Assembly: GCA_016217625.1 (NCBI GenBank)
Contig: JACRHK010000085.1
Coordinates: 1-10,522, forward strand
Length of the DNA: 10,522 nucleotides
Source of the DNA: Nitrospirota bacterium
GTDB lineage: Bacteria; Nitrospirota; RBG-16-64-22; JACRHK01
Direction: 5' to 3'
Below are positions 7,729 through 10,522 of the stretch, in pieces. Under the pieces are notes generated by a model that made no database searches, was not told where the DNA came from, and saw only the letters and a list, made by a program, of their open reading frames with translations. Both the position numbers and the translations under genes were made by a program. The stretch's first letter is position 1; every line of letters begins with the position of its first letter.

Positions 7729-8583
7729 GTGCGAAGAGTCAGTTTGATCCTTGCGATGTACGGTGGACTTGCAGCTTGTCTCCCGGCGAGTCTTCCTCCC
7801 GCGTCCGCCGAAGCCCCCAATCCGCTCCGCGTCGGGTTCCTCCCGGTGCAGAGCAGTCAGGAATTGGCTCAACGGTTCACGCCGCTGTTGCGGTACGCCT
7901 CGGCATCGAGCGGGATCCCCCTGGTCTTTTATACGGCCCCCGACTTCGACACGTTTCTCCAGAGGACGCACAGCGGTAAGGAATACGACCTCATCTGGAC
8001 CGCTCCGCATTTCTTCCTCCTGGCCGAGCAGAAAGGCGGCTATCGCCCCCTGGCCCGCGTGGCTGGGAAGCTTTACGGGATCCTCGTCGTCCGCCGGGAC
8101 AGCGGCATTGCGGAGGCCTCCCAGCTCCGCGGGAAACGGATCGGCATCGTTGATCCGAAAGCCTTCATGACCCTCCTCGGCGTCGAGCTCTTCCACCGCC
8201 ATGGTCTCCGTCTTTTTCGCGATCTGGAGGTCAAGCCGTACAAGAGCCACAATTCCGCTCTCCTCGGGGTCCACAAGCGCCACGTGGAGGCGGCCCTCGT
8301 GGCCGAGCTGCAGCTCCGCCTGCTCACGGACGAGGTCCGCCGCGACCTCCAGAACCTGGTCGAGACCGCCAGAACCCCCCACATGGTCTTTGCCGTCCGC
8401 CCGGGCCTGGAGCAGACAGTGGTGGACCGCCTGCAAGCGGTCCTGCTGAACGCGCACACGACGGACGAGGGGCGCGCCGCGCTGGAGAAAACAGGTTTTC
8501 CCACCCTCATCCCCGTCAAACGGGAGGAGTATCTCCCCATGAAGCGGTACCTCACCCTCCTCGACAAAGGAGAGAGCCGATGA
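7729..8583 (+). CDS. PhnD-like periplasmic substrate-binding protein, probable lipoprotein
   Basis: This protein belongs to the phosphonate/phosphite-type periplasmic binding family (PhnD-like), whose members bind small solutes between two lobes. From the GTG at 7729 it has 284 residues: basic MRR, a hydrophobic stretch (4-16), a lipobox-like LAAC (14-17) and an alternative ASA-EA cleavage site (25-29). The mature part shows LRVGFLPVQSSQELAQRF (33-50), DLIWTAPHFFLL (87-98), a SQLRGKRIGIVDPKA hinge segment (131-145) and SHNSALLGVHKRHVEAALV (173-191). The frame is open upstream to 7675, but the GTG follows GGGAGG and gives a proper signal peptide, so I prefer it. No ABC permease or ATPase gene is in view. 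The gene overlaps the sensor kinase as ATGA, which favours a sensory rather than transport role. The ligand cannot be read from sequence; the gene symbol phnD would over-claim. Confidence 0.88.
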   Translation: MRRVSLILAMYGGLAACLPASLPPASAEAPNPLRVGFLPVQSSQELAQRFTPLLRYASASSGIPLVFYTAPDFDTFLQRTHSGKEYDLIWTAPHFFLLAEQKGGYRPLARVAGKLYGILVVRRDSGIAEASQLRGKRIGIVDPKAFMTLLGVELFHRHGLRLFRDLEVKPYKSHNSALLGVHKRHVEAALVAELQLRLLTDEVRRDLQNLVETARTPHMVFAVRPGLEQTVVDRLQAVLLNAHTTDEGRAALEKTGFPTLIPVKREEYLPMKRYLTLLDKGESR

Positions 8584-10522
8584 AGCTCCTTTTCTCGCTA
8601 CGGGGCCGTTTCATCCTGGCCATCGCCTGCGTCGCCGCCCTGATGCTGGGGATCATGGTATGGAACAGCGTCCGGCTCATCACGCAGACCCACGAGGAGC
8701 GTCTCCGCGCCGCGGCCCGGACCACGGCGACGCTCTTTGCCGCCTCGTCGCTGAAGGCCCTGCTGGAGGAGGACCTCGGGTCGCTCCAGGAGACCACCCG
8801 CCTCATTACCGGTTCCGAGGAGGTCCTCTACGCGCGGGTGGTCGACCGCAGCGGCCGGGAGCTCGCCGCAGCCGGAACCCTGCCGCCCATCGAGCGGCTC
8901 AACGCCCTGCGGGACGGCGAGGTCACGATGGGTCCCGACGGCCATCTCCACATCGCCGTCCCCGTCGAGTTCCTGGGAGAACGACGCGGCACCGTCCAGC
9001 TTGGCCTCTCCACCCTCCTGATGCGGGAGGCCGCCGAGAAAGACCGGGGGCAGGGAATCCTCCTTGCCCTGGTAGCCATCTTCCTGAGCGCCTTGACGGC
9101 ATTTGCTCTAGGAACCATTCTCACCAAGTCGCTGGAGAGCCTTGTGGAGGCCACCCGCCGGATCGCCGAGGGGGACCTGGCCCACCGCGTGGAGATCTCC
9201 TCCCGAGACGAGGTCGGAACCCTGGCCGCCTCCTTCAACAAGATGGCGGACGCCCTCCAGGCCCGCCAGGAGGAGCTGGCCTCCAACTACGAGGAGCTGG
9301 AACTCTCGACGGAGGAGCTCCAGACCGCGTACGACCAGCTCGAGCAGTCGCAGCGCCAGCTCGAGGCGCGGCACCAGGAACTCCTCTTAAAAGAGGAAAA
9401 GTACAGGAACCTCATCGAGAGCACCGTCGACGCCATCTTTGTCCTGGACTCCACGTTCGGCGCCATCCTTGAATCCAACCGCGTGGCGCTCGAGCTGACC
9501 GGCTGCACGTCCGACGAGTTCAGCCGTATGCGGCTCACCGACTGTTTCCCCGAAGGAGAACGCCCCACGGTCACCCAGGGGCTCCAGCAGGCCCTCCGGG
9601 AGGGGAGCTGGCATTCGCCGACCCTGACGCTTTCTCCCTGCTCGGGGATACACATCCCCGCCGAGATCAGCGCCAAGCGAATCCGTCACGAGGGGCAGGA
9701 GGCTATCCTTGCCGTCGTGAGGGACCTGAGCGAAAAACAGCGCATCCAGCAGCAGCTCCTCCAGGCCGAGAAGCTTTCCTCCATCGGCCAACTGGTCGCC
9801 GGGGTCGCCCACGAGATCAACAACCCCCTCACGGGCGTCCTGGGATACGCGGAGTTCCTCCTCGCCGCCCCGCAGGAGGAGCCGACCCGCCGCCGCCTGG
9901 AGCTCATCAACCAGGAGGCGCAACGCATGCGGCGGATCATGCAGAACCTCCTGGCCTTCGCCCGCCGGAGCCGCCCGCAGAAGCTTCCCCTCCAGGTGAA
10001 CGATCTGATCCGTCAGACACTGGAACTGGTGGAATACGAGCTGCGGGTCAGCAACGTGCAAGTGGAGCTGAATCTCGACCCGCAACTGCCGATGGTCCTG
10101 GGCGACCCCCACCAGCTCCAGCAGGTGTTCTTCAACCTCGCGAACAATGCGCACCAGGCGATGCCCGAGGGCGGACGGCTTCGCGTGACGTCGCGCGTCG
10201 CGCAGGTGGACGAGCTGCCCGAGCCGACCCGTCGGCTGGCCGCGCAGGCTCCCTTGACCATCCACACCCGTCAGTGGGTCGAACTCTCTTTCGAGGACAC
10301 GGGGCACGGGATTGCCGGCGAGCATCTTCCCCGCATCTTCGACCCCTTCTTCACGACAAAGGGGGTCGGGGAGGGAACGGGATTAGGTTTATCCGTTTCC
10401 TATGGAATCGTCCACGAACACGGCGGGGAGATCCAGGTGCAGAGCCGGCTGGGCGAAGGCAGCACGTTCACCATCCACCTCCCGATCGTGGAGGCGCCCA
10501 TCGCGGAAGAAACCCCGGCACC
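8580..10522 (+). CDS. Membrane sensor histidine kinase (HAMP-PAS-HisKA-HATPase), 3' end outside window
   Basis: The frame is open from an ATG at 8580-8582 to the right edge: 647 codons, no stop seen. AAAGGAG (8566-8572) lies 7 bp upstream. The domains are TM1 (about 11-28), an extracytoplasmic sensor of about 130 residues (29-158), TM2 (about 160-182), HAMP (about 183-235, with RIAEGDLAHRV and DEVGTLAASFNKMADAL), a coiled coil (236-272) and PAS (about 273-392, KYRNLIESTVDAIFVLD). HisKA has H411 in AHEINNPLTG as the predicted phosphorylation site. The ATPase boxes are an N box with N519 and N523, G1 DTGHGI (573-578), F box IFDPFFTTK and G2 GTGLGL (599-604). All catalytic residues are intact. 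After the ATPase domain a P/A/E-rich tail begins (EAPIAEETPA), which may simply end the gene or lead to a receiver domain. The cognate regulator is probably to the right. The input is probably the co-encoded binding protein, by inference from the ATGA overlap. Confidence 0.93.
   Translation, partial: MKLLFSLRGRFILAIACVAALMLGIMVWNSVRLITQTHEERLRAAARTTATLFAASSLKALLEEDLGSLQETTRLITGSEEVLYARVVDRSGRELAAAGTLPPIERLNALRDGEVTMGPDGHLHIAVPVEFLGERRGTVQLGLSTLLMREAAEKDRGQGILLALVAIFLSALTAFALGTILTKSLESLVEATRRIAEGDLAHRVEISSRDEVGTLAASFNKMADALQARQEELASNYEELELSTEELQTAYDQLEQSQRQLEARHQELLLKEEKYRNLIESTVDAIFVLDSTFGAILESNRVALELTGCTSDEFSRMRLTDCFPEGERPTVTQGLQQALREGSWHSPTLTLSPCSGIHIPAEISAKRIRHEGQEAILAVVRDLSEKQRIQQQLLQAEKLSSIGQLVAGVAHEINNPLTGVLGYAEFLLAAPQEEPTRRRLELINQEAQRMRRIMQNLLAFARRSRPQKLPLQVNDLIRQTLELVEYELRVSNVQVELNLDPQLPMVLGDPHQLQQVFFNLANNAHQAMPEGGRLRVTSRVAQVDELPEPTRRLAAQAPLTIHTRQWVELSFEDTGHGIAGEHLPRIFDPFFTTKGVGEGTGLGLSVSYGIVHEHGGEIQVQSRLGEGSTFTIHLPIVEAPIAEETPA

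Noticed and set aside
7588..8457. Minus-strand open frame of 289 codons across the binding-protein gene
   Set aside because: It overlaps both divergent promoters and is antisense to a clear PhnD-like protein.
8660..10325. Several long frames on both strands inside the kinase gene (8660-9472 plus, 9387-10325 minus)
   Set aside because: The kinase frame starting at 8580 is continuous to the window edge with all domains in order; these are out-of-frame or antisense shadows.

Overview
The window is GC-rich bacterial DNA from a Gram-negative-type (periplasm-bearing) chromosome. It has two parts. Positions 1-6500 carry a housekeeping block read on the minus strand: argS, tgt, yajC, secD, secF and the first codons of what looks like recJ. 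Positions 6588-10522 carry a signalling block: a cheR-type methyltransferase on the minus strand, then, read divergently, a PhnD-like periplasmic binding protein and a membrane sensor histidine kinase that runs off the right edge. Protein style, gene order and repeat-rich intergenic DNA suggest an uncultivated deep lineage such as NC10/Methylomirabilota or a relative. That placement is inference from memory of such genomes and could be wrong.

The minus-strand block looks like one transcription unit. A strong sigma70-type promoter (TTGACA, 18-bp spacer, TATACT) sits at 6416-6445, just before argS. argS and tgt overlap as TGATG, and yajC and secD overlap as ATGA. The gaps tgt-yajC and secD-secF are about 100 bp each and are filled with repeats. 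Products are arginyl-tRNA synthetase, queuosine tRNA-guanine transglycosylase, and the YajC/SecD/SecF accessory complex of the Sec translocon. The PBP and kinase genes also overlap (ATGA), so the two proteins are probably one ligand-sensing unit: a secreted binding protein reporting to a HAMP-PAS-HisKA-HATPase kinase. cheR and the PBP gene have back-to-back promoters whose -35 boxes are only 14 bp apart.

The most unusual content is the repeat DNA. (1) Three compact elements of 52-55 bp (187-240, 337-388, 1402-1456) share one architecture, GTAGGGC...GCCCTAC enclosing two hairpins. This matches paired inverted REP sequences (REPINs) with the GTAG signature; one abuts the secF start. (2) Nearly every gene junction carries short tandem repeats of 6-8 bp units, mostly heptamers. 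Several are arranged as inverted pairs that would fold into long hairpins: at the tgt 3' end, the cheR 3' end, the cheR leader, and more weakly the secF 3' end. Two heptamer tracts lie inside the tgt reading frame and are translated.

No tRNA, rRNA, CRISPR array, transposase or phage gene is visible.
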